A stretch of DNA of 50,550 bases from CAYRRR01 sp964426755 (GTDB lineage: Bacteria > Patescibacteriota > Saccharimonadia > Saccharimonadales > JAGQNJ01): positions 1 through 50,550 of the forward strand of contig CAYRRR010000003.1 in assembly GCA_964426755.1 (NCBI GenBank), in the 5' to 3' direction. This document shows positions 8,953-17,935 of the stretch, piece after piece. The notes under the pieces were generated by a model. It made no database searches and had not been told where the DNA came from. It was given only the letters and a program-made list of their open reading frames with translations. Made by a program: the position numbers and the translations under genes. Position 1 is the stretch's first letter. Every line of letters starts with the position of its first letter.

Positions 8953-9276
8953 TTAACTGTTAGCTGTCACTAAGTTATAACTGTGGCGAATAAGCCCTTG
9001 GATTTCCTCCCACGGAAGCTGGCCGGTCAGAACAACAGTGTTCCAGTGTTTTTTATTGAGGTGATACCCCGGCATGACGGTCTCATACTTTTCACGCAAC
9101 ACTTCTGATAACGCAGGGTCGCACTTAAGGCTTATACGTACGGGCTCTTTTTTTTCTGCAACTAGCGCAAACATTTTATCATTTACTTTGTAAACGGCTA
9201 CATCTTCGCCAAACGGATAATCCAGCTTGGCATTAGGCATCGATAGTACATAGTCTTCTACTTGTTTGTGCGTCAT
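8953..9276 (-). CDS. MmcQ/YjbR family protein
   Basis: 107 residues, the normal length for this small family. Features seen: N-terminal YVLSMPNAKLDYPFG, central KVNDKMFALV, and the typical ending KHWNTVVL followed by LIRHSYNLV. The family fold resembles the CyaY/DNA-binding double-wing type, but its function is unsettled. The start overlaps the stop of the upstream gene by 4 nt (ATGA), so translation is coupled. Third gene of a minus-strand operon starting at 10954. Confidence 0.85.
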   Translation of the reverse strand: MTHKQVEDYVLSMPNAKLDYPFGEDVAVYKVNDKMFALVAEKKEPVRISLKCDPALSEVLREKYETVMPGYHLNKKHWNTVVLTGQLPWEEIQGLIRHSYNLVTANS

Positions 9277-9746
9277 TTATCAGGACTTTCTTCTATATAT
9301 TGTAATAGCGTTTTAACATTGAGGATATCTTCTTCAGTTGGGTGCTCTATGCCCTCAAAGTCTATAAGTCCGCTTTCGGTAAAACTTGCCAGTGAGTAAC
9401 CGTAGCTCTCGATAGCATCGACTGAAGAAAATGTCGCATCAGCCTCTTTTACCACTAAGTGCAGAGTAACGGGGCGCAGCCTAGATGATGAGGATAGTTC
9501 ACGAACTGCAAACAAGTGCCTGCTCTGAGGTATGGCTACGAATTGAGTACCCCGGTATACGTACGGCTCTGTAAACTTATTTTTTAAGCCCGTGACTATC
9601 GAGCCCTGATGAGACCAGGTACCGATATCACGCAAGTTCCATGCAAGCGCAACGGCTTCATTTTCAAGCTGTATTAGTTGTCTGTCACCTTCGCGAATAC
9701 GTGCCTGCAACGCTTCAAATGCTTTGGCAGCTCTCTTTGGTTTCAT
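9273..9746 (-). CDS. Hypothetical protein, operon with MmcQ-like gene
   Basis: 157 residues from the ATG at 9744-9746; a GTG at 9765-9767 would add 7 residues. The ATG has GGAG about 12 nt upstream, which is long, so the start is uncertain. Basic N-terminal helix followed by a mixed alpha/beta domain with no family match that I recognise. It ends in a 4-nt overlap with the MmcQ/YjbR gene and begins about 50 bp after the stop of the LysM-like membrane gene, so the three form one unit. Confidence 0.6.
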   Translation of the reverse strand: MKPKRAAKAFEALQARIREGDRQLIQLENEAVALAWNLRDIGTWSHQGSIVTGLKNKFTEPYVYRGTQFVAIPQSRHLFAVRELSSSSRLRPVTLHLVVKEADATFSSVDAIESYGYSLASFTESGLIDFEGIEHPTEEDILNVKTLLQYIEESPDK

Positions 9747-9793
9747 TCGTACAATTTTCTCCAGCACCCAAGGATCATTTATTTATCGTACAC

Positions 9794-10954
9794 TTAATTA
9801 CGTGTCGACTGAAGACGCTCTACCACGTCTTGAGGAATCACCAAGCGAAACCCGGGCTGAATCTCGCCAAGATCAATGCTGCCGTTTGCATCGCTTACAG
9901 CTGGCAATACTTCAGAGATTGTGCGATTGAGTGGCACGTTGTGATCAGCCTCAAAGCCGCTAGAGCCCACCGCCGCTTCCTGTAATTTATTCCAGACATT
10001 TTCGCCCGACTCGATCGTTACAAGCTCTACTGTCTGAGGCTCTGGTGGCATTGGCGGTTCTGGCACATCAGCAGGCTCTATGGGACTTGGCACATCCATA
10101 TTTTGGTTCGGGGTAATTATAGGTGTTTGTCTTGGCGCTAATGAAGTTGTAGTGGTACTGGTTGTGGTTGTAGATGATGTAGATGTAGCCTGAGCGATGT
10201 CAGCGACGCGAGCCTGGCTGCTTTTAGACGCTGTAAGCACCTCATCAGCATCCACCAGTGTATGAGTAGTAATAAATGTGCCTGCTGCAAGCAAAGCGTA
10301 TACGCCTAGCCCGGCAACAATTTTTCTTCCTTTTTTAGTTTCTGGTTGACCCCCCTGACCTTCAGTTGATGATTTGGACTGAGATTCTTCAGCGCGATTA
10401 TCTACTGATTTTGACGGTATCGATCCTACCGTACCGCTGCGCCGAAACACTTTGTTAAACATTTTTTTAAAGCGTCCGTCTTGTGCCGAAGCCTTCTCTG
10501 GTACCGGCTCTTCTTTTTGTCCCGCTATTTCTAAGAATTGCGCCTTTTCGGTACCGGTTAGAGTCATGAGCTTGAAGCCAAGCTTTTCAGTCTGCTCAAT
10601 AAGCTCATGAGGGCTCCAAAATGTCATATCTTCTGTTAAATTAATGCCGTTTTTAACAAGTTGATCGATAGCTTGCGCAACCTGCACCCGCACTTCATTG
10701 TCTACTTTTTTCAAATCACAATATCGGCCAATTGCTTTAAATGTCTTGGTCTGAACTGCAGTATGTACTTCCCAAGGTATTTTCTCTTTCACCTCTAATG
10801 ATGCTATTGAGATAAGATTGCTGACAGCCTCTGCTAAGTCTTGTTCTGCTTGCAAAACAGGGCTTATGTACTCTTTGTGAGCATCAAAAAACCCCCTCGA
10901 CTGATCCGAGCCGGGTGATGGCATACGTTCTGGCGCCATATTAGGACTATCCAC
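9794..10954 (-). CDS. Single-TM protein with C-terminal LysM-like domain
   Basis: 386 residues. Cytoplasmic part (1-205) of charged helices, one membrane segment (about 208-226, ending THTLVDAD), an outside linker of Ser/Thr and Pro (STTTTSTTTT, then PEPPMPPEP), then a C-terminal module beginning ELVTIESGENVWNKLQEA and ending IQPGFRLVIP, which has the shape of a peptidoglycan-binding LysM domain but is divergent. Start is GTG at 10952-10954, with GGAG 6 nt-spaced upstream and a TATAGT -10 box further up. It could tether membrane and cell wall (inference). First gene of the operon with 9273 and 8953. Confidence 0.65.
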   Translation of the reverse strand: MDSPNMAPERMPSPGSDQSRGFFDAHKEYISPVLQAEQDLAEAVSNLISIASLEVKEKIPWEVHTAVQTKTFKAIGRYCDLKKVDNEVRVQVAQAIDQLVKNGINLTEDMTFWSPHELIEQTEKLGFKLMTLTGTEKAQFLEIAGQKEEPVPEKASAQDGRFKKMFNKVFRRSGTVGSIPSKSVDNRAEESQSKSSTEGQGGQPETKKGRKIVAGLGVYALLAAGTFITTHTLVDADEVLTASKSSQARVADIAQATSTSSTTTTSTTTTSLAPRQTPIITPNQNMDVPSPIEPADVPEPPMPPEPQTVELVTIESGENVWNKLQEAAVGSSGFEADHNVPLNRTISEVLPAVSDANGSIDLGEIQPGFRLVIPQDVVERLQSTRN

Positions 10955-11017
10955 AGAATTACTCCAGTTAATGTGGATACTATACTACTTTTAAGTTATT
11001 AATTCAAGTTTATGGTG

Positions 11018-11569
11018 TTATTGCTTCTTGAACCAATCAAGATAGTACTGAAGCTCTGCTATGGAGCCTTGGATATCCTCAAACGCACGATGAACTTCCG
11101 GTTTTTTAAATGCTTTGCCATATTTGCCGTGCATCAGAATTTTCCATGAGCTAACATCAAGCATCCGATAGTGTAGCCTTAAGTCCAATGCCGGCATCCA
11201 CTGTTTTATAAACATGCGGTCGTTATAAATTGAGTTACCAGCTAGTATGGCTGGCTCGTCAGCAAACTGTGCCTCAACTAACGCGACAAGCTCTCGCTCA
11301 GCTACAGCTAAATCTTTGCCATCCTGAAGATTATCAACAAAATGATCCCGATTAGCCGGATAATCACGCCACCAAATGTTTTCTTGCATGCGCTGCAATA
11401 CAACTTCTTTTGGCTGCTTAATGCACGCCTCATAAGTGGCGAGTGTCTTGAACTCAAAATCAGTTATTTCAGCCGCCACTTCTAGTATGACGTCTTTTTG
11501 CGGCTCCAAGCCGGTCATTTCAAGGTCTAGCCAGAGCAGCTTCGTTGGTTTACCATTTTTATCAATCAT
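11018..11569 (-). CDS. orn: Oligoribonuclease
   Basis: 3'-5' exonuclease of the DEDDh family that degrades 2-5 nt RNA oligomers, including pGpG. 183 residues, normal length. Motif ExoI is LWLDLEMTGL (Asp-x-Glu), ExoII is AGNSIYNDRMFI, and ExoIII contains HRAFEDIQGSI (His and Asp), all in the expected order. A perfect TATAAT (11578-11583, minus strand) ends 8 nt before the ATG with no SD, so it is probably leaderless. The identification is firm. Confidence 0.93.
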   Translation of the reverse strand: MIDKNGKPTKLLWLDLEMTGLEPQKDVILEVAAEITDFEFKTLATYEACIKQPKEVVLQRMQENIWWRDYPANRDHFVDNLQDGKDLAVAERELVALVEAQFADEPAILAGNSIYNDRMFIKQWMPALDLRLHYRMLDVSSWKILMHGKYGKAFKKPEVHRAFEDIQGSIAELQYYLDWFKKQ

Positions 11570-11722
11570 TATTTCATATTATACCTGGGCAACCTCTAAC
11601 TAACCATAACTATCTTGCTGCACGCTTCGTCCACGACACGCAACCCCACTCACTCCAGTTTCATTCTACTACTCTTAAAATGTTAGAATTCTCGATGAAA
11701 GATAATTTGCTGGCAAGAATGA

Positions 11723-12943
11723 CTATTGTTGACCAAGTTCTTTTAAGGTTTGTGCCCAGTTGGCTCGTTGCTCTACCGCAGACTGAACACTTGGACCAGC
11801 TTTTTGAGTAATTTCTCGGTATCCTGTTACGCTCGCCACCAAGCCAAACGTAAATTTTGGCTGGATCTTTTTTAAGTTTTGCTGCTTGGCCTTCTCGAGG
11901 CAATCATCATAGTGAGCTTTACAGCTTTCCCCTAGCGCCAACCACTTGGCGACATTTTCATCATAATCAACGGTCATATTAACCTCAACGCTGGCCCCAC
12001 GATTTGTCTCTGAATCCAATTGATCAAAAATAAAATTGCCAGTTGAATAAAAAATTAACTTATCTTTATAAACGTCAGAGTTCTGCACCCAATGCGGGCT
12101 GTTGCCAATGACAAATTCGGCACCGCCGTCAATAATGTTACGGCCTATTCTGCGCTGATCCTCCCCTGCGGTAGCAACGTATTCAACTCCAACCTGCATG
12201 AGACCAACCACCGGCATAATGTCAGCGTATTGCTTCATAACATCAAACTCGCCATCATAAGGATCACGCTCAAAATAATGCCAAGCACAGAATGCGATCG
12301 GCAGCGTTCCTGCTTTTGTTTGGCCACCTTTTTTGTGCAAGCTTACCTTCATGGCCATAACTTCACAAACATCTTTCGTAACAGCTGGATCTTGATTGCC
12401 AAGATACTGCATGCCGGATTTTTCGACATGCTGCTGCATTTGCGGAAACTTATCTCTGCCCATGTCATAGACGTGATTATTGGCTAAATTGGCCACCGTA
12501 AAATATTTGCTCATGGCATTCACAAACTCGGGACGACAATTAAAAATTGTATTGGCCACTTGCTGTCGATATGGTATTTCAGCATCCGTAACTGGACACT
12601 CTAAGTCAACCGTCCATCCATCGTACTGCTCAGGACTAAAGGTATGCAATTTGCTAAAAGGCTGATCGAAATCAATGCTGCCATCCGCACGTCGAGCCTC
12701 ATTTTCTACGGCACGTGCCGGCACTACCGTTCCGCTGAATAAATATTTTGCCCGGATTGATTCTATGTCACTTTTTACGGCAACTTTTGGCGTATCACTT
12801 TGCGCTGTCTGATTGGCAGAACTATTTAGTGCACGCCAACCGGCATAACCGAACATTACAGCCAATAACAGCAAACCAACCGCTATAAATGATCGCTTTG
12901 ACTTTATTCGCTTCGGGGGCTGATGAGCTGTAACGTATGGCAC
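11723..12943 (-). CDS. CapA/PGA_cap family protein with altered metal-site residues
   Basis: 406 residues. N-terminal membrane anchor (about 18-38), then a metallophosphatase-like CapA domain. Landmarks: LFSGTVVPAR, VDLECPVTD, ANLANNHVYDMG, VGLMQVGVEYV, FVIGNSPHWVQ, and LIFYSTGNFIFDQ. In the family these positions are usually GD, NLE, NNH, HWG, GHHPH and GNF; here the first Asp, the His of HWG and two His of GHHPH are missing. It is therefore probably catalytically altered or inactive, with a role in surface polymer handling only inferred. Start is GTG, sharing a base with the msrB stop (TAGTG). Last gene of the DUF1761-mscL-msrB-capA unit. Confidence 0.8.
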   Translation of the reverse strand: MPYVTAHQPPKRIKSKRSFIAVGLLLLAVMFGYAGWRALNSSANQTAQSDTPKVAVKSDIESIRAKYLFSGTVVPARAVENEARRADGSIDFDQPFSKLHTFSPEQYDGWTVDLECPVTDAEIPYRQQVANTIFNCRPEFVNAMSKYFTVANLANNHVYDMGRDKFPQMQQHVEKSGMQYLGNQDPAVTKDVCEVMAMKVSLHKKGGQTKAGTLPIAFCAWHYFERDPYDGEFDVMKQYADIMPVVGLMQVGVEYVATAGEDQRRIGRNIIDGGAEFVIGNSPHWVQNSDVYKDKLIFYSTGNFIFDQLDSETNRGASVEVNMTVDYDENVAKWLALGESCKAHYDDCLEKAKQQNLKKIQPKFTFGLVASVTGYREITQKAGPSVQSAVEQRANWAQTLKELGQQ

Positions 12944-13341
12944 TACTTCTTGCCTTTCTTGAAGTTCAGCGCAACAGAGTTAATGCAATAATGTATACCG
13001 GTTGGAGAATCATCGGCTTTAAATACATGCCCTAAATGGCCGTGACAATGCGCACATACCACTTCAAGCCGGCGCATACCGTGTGAGCGATCTTCTTTTA
13101 TTTCAACCGCATGATTATTAATAACCTCGCAAAAACTCGGCCACCCTTCTAAACCAGCCTCGGTAGCTTCATACTTTGCATCACTACTAAAGAGCTCTGC
13201 ACCGCAAGCTTTGCAATGATACATGCCCGATGCTTTATTGTGTAATAACGCACCGCTGAAAGGCGCCTCTGTCCCCTTCTCTCGGAGAACTGTATACTCT
13301 TCTGGTGTCAACTTTTTGCGCCACGGATCAGTTTTGTTCAC
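12943..13341 (-). CDS. msrB: Peptide methionine-(R)-S-oxide reductase MsrB
   Basis: Reduces methionine-R-sulfoxide in oxidised proteins. 132 residues. Two zinc CxxC motifs (C43/C46 and C96/C99), the conserved GWPSF, and the catalytic HYCIN motif with Cys119 are all present. It lies 6 bp downstream of mscL and its stop overlaps the CapA-like start. No msrA is seen in the window. The operon suggests a combined osmotic and oxidative stress unit (inference). Confidence 0.94.
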   Translation of the reverse strand: MNKTDPWRKKLTPEEYTVLREKGTEAPFSGALLHNKASGMYHCKACGAELFSSDAKYEATEAGLEGWPSFCEVINNHAVEIKEDRSHGMRRLEVVCAHCHGHLGHVFKADDSPTGIHYCINSVALNFKKGKK

Positions 13342-13347
13342 AGTTCG

Positions 13348-13740
13348 CTATTCTTTCTTTTTATCAAGCTTATTAAGTCGTAACCATTTAAAGGTAAAAT
13401 AAATAACCGCCGCGATAATTAAAAAGTTGATAATAGCGTATATGAAGGCACCCCAAGCAAACGTAGCAGATCGAGAGTTGATTTGTAAAAACAGGGTTTT
13501 TTCACTCAAATTCTGTGAACCGCCAATAATGAGACCTAAGATAGGGTCCACAAAACTGCGTGTCATTTGATCAATTAAAGCCTTTGCTTGAGTACCCATT
13601 ACAAAACCGATCGCAAGACCAACAATACCCTGCGTACGGATAAAATCAACAAAACCTTCGACCCCTGTTTGGGCTTTGGCTTGAACTCGTTTTGCTACAC
13701 GTTTTTTTGACTTCTCGTCTGATTTGGCTGATGTGGCCAT
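13348..13740 (-). CDS. mscL: Large-conductance mechanosensitive channel MscL
   Basis: Pressure-release channel in the inner membrane. 130 residues. A longer-than-usual charged N-terminus (about 25 residues) precedes the family pattern GFVDFIRTQGIVGLAIGFVMG (TM1 pore helix). TM2 is about residues 88-115, then a basic tail. A GGAG lies upstream of the ATG. Second gene of the minus-strand unit after the DUF1761 gene. Confidence 0.92.
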   Translation of the reverse strand: MATSAKSDEKSKKRVAKRVQAKAQTGVEGFVDFIRTQGIVGLAIGFVMGTQAKALIDQMTRSFVDPILGLIIGGSQNLSEKTLFLQINSRSATFAWGAFIYAIINFLIIAAVIYFTFKWLRLNKLDKKKE

Positions 13741-13757
13741 AAAATAACTATCTCCGC

Positions 13758-14180
13758 TTACCAGACAGCCAAGATAGCACCGATTGCGGCCATGGTCAAG
13801 AGGTCACCCACTGCAGTAACAATAAAGAGCGTAAATGGACGCTGCTCATACAGCTTATGCATACCATTATTCATGACCAGAAAGGCAAAGCCAACTAAAA
13901 CGCCAAGCAGCATTCCGTTATACGCGCCCCGAAGCTCTAATACATCTAATAGAACCGCGAGCGCCGCTGTCGTAATAACAAGTGTAATAAACGATATAAC
14001 CAGTGCAACATCGACGCCTGGCTTGGTCGTATCTTTCTTTTTAAGACCAGCTGATTTTAAAAACTCACGCCCGAATAACCCCGGTGAATACCACGCTGCA
14101 TTAATGAGCATGGCCACCGCTGCAGCTACTACAACTGCAAACCAATTTATTTGGTATATGTAATCAAAGAGTATTTCCAT
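13758..14180 (-). CDS. DUF1761 family membrane protein
   Basis: 140 residues with four membrane segments. The conserved start INWFAVVVAAAVAMLINAAWY and following SPGLFGREFLK match DUF1761, a family of unknown function. AAGGA lies 9 nt before the ATG. It heads the operon with mscL, msrB and the CapA-like gene (17 bp to mscL). Confidence 0.82.
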   Translation of the reverse strand: MEILFDYIYQINWFAVVVAAAVAMLINAAWYSPGLFGREFLKSAGLKKKDTTKPGVDVALVISFITLVITTAALAVLLDVLELRGAYNGMLLGVLVGFAFLVMNNGMHKLYEQRPFTLFIVTAVGDLLTMAAIGAILAVW

Positions 14181-14239
14181 TTTATATTTCCTTTTTAAGT
14201 AGCAATACTTATTTGAAGTATATCAAAAAGCGTAAGCGT

Positions 14240-15928
14240 TTACATTTTTTCAGGTACTTTGATCCCTAATATATCAAGACCGGTAGACATGACTTCTAGG
14301 GTTATAGTTAAGAGCCATAGCCGAGTCGTCCGTGCTGGTTCTTCTGCATCGAGCACCCTGTTTTTTTCATAGTAACGATTAAAGGCTTGCGCTAATCCAT
14401 AAAGATAGTGCGCAAGTTTATGCAGCTCATACGAGTCATGAAGATCTTGGAGTAAATCCGGGAACAATAACAACTGTAGCAATAATTCATGTTCGGCCTG
14501 CCAATCATAACCAGCTACGGCATTAAGGCTCCCCTGAGAAGCCTTCCTTAAAATACTTTTAATTCTAACGGCGGCATATTGAACCGCTGGGCCAGAGAAT
14601 CCATGCACATCAAACATACTGTCCCAGTCAAATAACATACCGGTTTTTCGATCTGCCTTAAAATCTGCAAACTTAATTGCACCTAACGCCACTGCTTGTA
14701 CGTCTGTCTCACTCCCGTCTCCATTAAGCGTGCGTGCTTTTTCTTCAGCTTTATCTAACAGCTCTTCAAGCAATACTACCCCTTTACGTGAGCTCATTTT
14801 GCCGCGGCTGCCGTCTTCAGCAAGCTGATCAACAATACCATGCCATAAGTGAACAATGTTGTCGTTATAGCCAATCTTACGTGACAATGCTTTAAGCTGA
14901 TTAAAATAGAATGCTTGCTCTTGGCCCGTATGAATAAAAACCTTCTCTGGCTGCCAACGCTTTTGCCGATATTCAATCGTTGCGAGATCTGTCGTTGCGT
15001 AGAGCGCCGAGCCATTGGCTTTTCTTAGCATAATTGGCACATCGATACCTTGGTCGTCGAGGTCTACAATTACTGCTCCTTCATTCTTGCGTGCAATGCC
15101 TTTCTCGAGCAGTTCGTCAACCAAGGCTTGGCCTCGTTCGATATAAAACGATTCACCCAATTCTTCATCAGTTTTTATATGTAGTCGCTCCATTATGTCA
15201 TGCAGGTGATCGAGAGATATCTTTCTGAAGCGCTCACTGTACCTTACCGCCACTTCCTCACCGGCTTCAAGTTTTTGAAGCCACTCTTGTACGTCATCTG
15301 CCAGTTGATGTTCACCGCGCTCTTTCTCTGCCTTTAAGTCTGAGGTGATTGTGATATAGACACGTGCCAGCTCATACACGCCACCTTCAGCCAGCTGCTC
15401 ATCTGAACTGTAGCGCTCAAACCCGACCACCCACTTACCAAATGGAGTGCCAGAATCGCCGAGATGATTGTCCCTTATAACGGTGTAGCCCATAAAATCC
15501 ATAAGTTTATAAATTGCCCAGCCTTGCAATGCTGAACGAATATGTCCGACACTAAAAGGCTTGGCCATATTTGGACTCGGAAATTCAGCAAGTATAGTTT
15601 TATCAGCGCCAATTTGACTACTTCCAAACCGGTGTTTCTGAGAAGAAGCTTCTTCGAGCATGCGAGCAAGTCTTTCGCTATTGAGACGGATATTCACAAA
15701 CCCCGGGCCCGCAACTTCAGCGCTTGCGATATGAGGATCGCCTTGTAATTGTTGTGCAATTTTTTCAGCAATTTCATGTGGACCTTTACCTAATTGCTTT
15801 GAAAGCTGCAAGGCAATATTGGTACTAATATCACCATACTTGGCATCTGTGCGTTGCAACGCAATATCCTTATCAACTTGAAAGCTAGTTTTAACTGCTT
15901 CTTGTACGAGCTGCCTTATCTGTTCCAT
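14240..15928 (-). CDS. argS: Arginyl-tRNA synthetase
   Basis: Class I aminoacyl-tRNA synthetase charging tRNA-Arg. 562 residues. N-terminal Add-1 domain (about 1-90), HIGH-like HIRS motif after SPNMAKPFSVG (about 128), Rossmann core, and a KMSSRKG signature (KMSKS class), then the DALR anticodon-binding domain ending LDILGIKVPEKM. A TATACT box lies about 10 nt before the ATG, giving no or almost no leader. Assignment is firm. Confidence 0.95.
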   Translation of the reverse strand: MEQIRQLVQEAVKTSFQVDKDIALQRTDAKYGDISTNIALQLSKQLGKGPHEIAEKIAQQLQGDPHIASAEVAGPGFVNIRLNSERLARMLEEASSQKHRFGSSQIGADKTILAEFPSPNMAKPFSVGHIRSALQGWAIYKLMDFMGYTVIRDNHLGDSGTPFGKWVVGFERYSSDEQLAEGGVYELARVYITITSDLKAEKERGEHQLADDVQEWLQKLEAGEEVAVRYSERFRKISLDHLHDIMERLHIKTDEELGESFYIERGQALVDELLEKGIARKNEGAVIVDLDDQGIDVPIMLRKANGSALYATTDLATIEYRQKRWQPEKVFIHTGQEQAFYFNQLKALSRKIGYNDNIVHLWHGIVDQLAEDGSRGKMSSRKGVVLLEELLDKAEEKARTLNGDGSETDVQAVALGAIKFADFKADRKTGMLFDWDSMFDVHGFSGPAVQYAAVRIKSILRKASQGSLNAVAGYDWQAEHELLLQLLLFPDLLQDLHDSYELHKLAHYLYGLAQAFNRYYEKNRVLDAEEPARTTRLWLLTITLEVMSTGLDILGIKVPEKM

Positions 15929-15949
15929 CGTTAAAACAAGTATAGCAGA

Positions 15950-16633
15950 TTATCGCTTATTAACAGAGGTGAATGTTTGAGCTAAGCTATAAATCACTGC
16001 GTATAACGAACCAAGCAAGACATAGAATACACCTGTTACTACAAACGTATAGATATAATTTCCGGGATTAATAATTCTTTCAGAGACATCAAACGCCAAA
16101 CCGAGCGGATTCAAAACAATATCCCATGTGTTCCATCGTAAATATCGGCCTAAGTAAATCGCGAAAGCTGATAGCAATAGAACCGCTTGTGCAACTATGT
16201 AGGCAGCTCGACTACCAAAGTAAGCCTTCATTCTGGCGTGAACTATAATGAGGCTAATATATCCAAGCAGCAGGCCATTAAGCACAAACGAGCTTATCAT
16301 AGCGGTGTCATACAACAAGCCTACTTCTCCACTACTCTGCAAATGAATAAAATCACTAATTAAATAAAAGCTGTTGGGTAAAAAGCCCAGCCACAATAGC
16401 CAAATAACTATTTCTTTATACGTAGGTACTTTTTTATTTTTATTTTGCGTCATAAGCCAAAAGGCTAGAACAAGTGGCAGCCATGCTAAAAATAAATTCC
16501 ACACCAAAAAACTCAACCGCACCGATCCGGTAACGCTAATACGGATGGTAAGCAGCGCGCAACTTACTAGACTTGATACCAGTAAAGTGGTGGCGATCTG
16601 TTTGCTGATGCCGCCTAATTTTTTTGGTTTCAT
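15950..16633 (-). CDS. DUF1361 family membrane protein
   Basis: 227 residues with about six or seven membrane segments. The signature LVWNLFLAWLPLVLAF and the following WLLWLGFLPNSFYLISDFIH match DUF1361, of unknown function. A TAAAAT box (16642-16647, minus strand) ends 8 nt before the ATG, so it is likely leaderless. It diverges from the CDP-alcohol phosphatidyltransferase gene with only 31 bp between start codons. Confidence 0.85.
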   Translation of the reverse strand: MKPKKLGGISKQIATTLLVSSLVSCALLTIRISVTGSVRLSFLVWNLFLAWLPLVLAFWLMTQNKNKKVPTYKEIVIWLLWLGFLPNSFYLISDFIHLQSSGEVGLLYDTAMISSFVLNGLLLGYISLIIVHARMKAYFGSRAAYIVAQAVLLLSAFAIYLGRYLRWNTWDIVLNPLGLAFDVSERIINPGNYIYTFVVTGVFYVLLGSLYAVIYSLAQTFTSVNKR

Positions 16634-16664
16634 CTATTCATATTTTAACAGGTATAATAAGCCT
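16634..16664. promoter_or_regulatory. 31-bp back-to-back promoter region with two leaderless starts
   Basis: The whole gap between two divergent start codons is 31 bp. It holds TATAAT (16653-16658) 6 nt before the + strand ATG at 16665, and TAAAAT (complement of 16642-16647) 8 nt before the - strand ATG at 16633. Each -35 region must lie across or inside the opposite promoter, so the two RNA polymerases would compete. Confidence 0.7.
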
Positions 16665-17285
16665 ATGAATAATTTACTCGATGGCGTGCGTAACGTGGTA
16701 CGTGCCTTCATGGTTAAAGTTGCGAGTGTTTTGAATAAGATTACCGCTGGCAGGCTTCACCCCAATGTTATAACGCTAGTTGGCTTGCTAGCGCACATAT
16801 ATATTGCTCAGCTTATCGCGTACCATTCACTGAAGTGGGCGGCTATACTTCTGATAATCTTTGGATTGTTCGATGCCCTTGATGGCGCTTTAGCGCGCGT
16901 CCAAAATAGAGCCAGCAAAACTGGTATGTTACTCGACTCTATCACCGACCGACTCAAAGAGGTGATTTTGTATGCAGGTGTAGCCTATGCCATCATTGCA
17001 TCCGGTGAAGTTTTTTACGCCGTATGGGCGGTCTTAGCGTGTGGTATCTCGATAATCGTTAGTTATATAAATGCCTGGGGCGAAGTTGTAACCAAAGACC
17101 TACAAGATGGCCATACCACCAATAAAGCGTTTCGAATGGGCTTTATGACATTTGAGATTCGAATGTTCGTCCTAGTGATTGGCTTACTCAGCGGCTACCT
17201 GAAACAAGCGGTTATATTTATTGCCATTTTCGCCTTTTTGACCGCGTTGCAACGATTTTATCTGATAACTCAAAAATTACGCTAA
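16665..17285 (+). CDS. CDP-alcohol phosphatidyltransferase family protein
   Basis: Integral membrane enzyme that swaps CMP from a CDP-alcohol for a second alcohol, as in phosphatidylglycerophosphate or inositol-phosphate lipid synthesis. 206 residues, about six TMs. The full signature D70-x2-D73-G74-x2-A77-R78-x8-G87-x3-D91-x3-D95 is intact. The start is ATG 16665 because TATAAT ends 6 nt before it; longer upstream frames would run across the divergent gene. Its stop overlaps the next start (TAATG). Operon with a PHP phosphoesterase and a CarS-like CDP-lipid synthase. Acceptor alcohol unknown. Confidence 0.9.
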   Translation: MNNLLDGVRNVVRAFMVKVASVLNKITAGRLHPNVITLVGLLAHIYIAQLIAYHSLKWAAILLIIFGLFDALDGALARVQNRASKTGMLLDSITDRLKEVILYAGVAYAIIASGEVFYAVWAVLACGISIIVSYINAWGEVVTKDLQDGHTTNKAFRMGFMTFEIRMFVLVIGLLSGYLKQAVIFIAIFAFLTALQRFYLITQKLR

Positions 17286-17935
17286 TGTACACGATTGATC
17301 TTCACACCCATTCGTTAGCTTCTCGTGATGGTGGTATAACGGTAAGTCAATATACCAAATTAATTAAAAACGGGGTGCTTGATTTTATAGCCGTGACCGA
17401 TCACAACAAAATCGATTTTGCACTTGAGCTACAAAAAACACTTGGGGAGCACATTATTGTTGGTGAAGAAATTAATACTCTTGAAGGAGAAATTATTGGG
17501 CTGTATTTGCGCGAAACCATCCCCAGAGATCTGCCGGCACAAACAGCTGCACGAGCGATAAAAGATCAAGGCGGCTTAGTGTATATACCGCATCCCTTTG
17601 AAACAGTTCGTCACGGCCTATCAGAAACTAGCTTAAGTGAACTCATTGCGTTGGTTGATATAATTGAGATATTTAATGGTCGGGCATTCTTCCAGAACAG
17701 AGGCCCGCATGCGACCACATTTGCGCGTCTTCATAACAAACCCGGTGCAGCAAGCAGTGACGCACATGGCATAAAAGGTATTGGCACTGTATTTTCACAG
17801 ATTAGTAAAAGCCCTTCAGCAAAAAACTTACCTGAGCTACTTCAGACCGCACATTACGTAACTAAGCGACCGCCCTTACGGACTTTGCTGTATCCTAAGG
17901 CAAACCGCATACGAAAAGGGTGGGCTCGTGATTAA
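17285..17935 (+). CDS. PHP-domain phosphoesterase
   Basis: 216 residues of the PHP metal-dependent phosphoesterase fold. Metal-binding motifs in order: DLHTHS (His7, His9), VTDHN (about 38-41), EEI, IPHPFE, and SSDAHG near the C-terminus. Start overlaps the previous stop by one base, and its stop overlaps the next start by 8 nt, so it is translationally coupled on both sides. Between a CDP-alcohol transferase and a CDP-lipid synthase, it may dephosphorylate a lipid or head-group phosphate (inference). A histidinol-phosphatase or DNA-repair role is not supported by context. Confidence 0.85.
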   Translation: MYTIDLHTHSLASRDGGITVSQYTKLIKNGVLDFIAVTDHNKIDFALELQKTLGEHIIVGEEINTLEGEIIGLYLRETIPRDLPAQTAARAIKDQGGLVYIPHPFETVRHGLSETSLSELIALVDIIEIFNGRAFFQNRGPHATTFARLHNKPGAASSDAHGIKGIGTVFSQISKSPSAKNLPELLQTAHYVTKRPPLRTLLYPKANRIRKGWARD

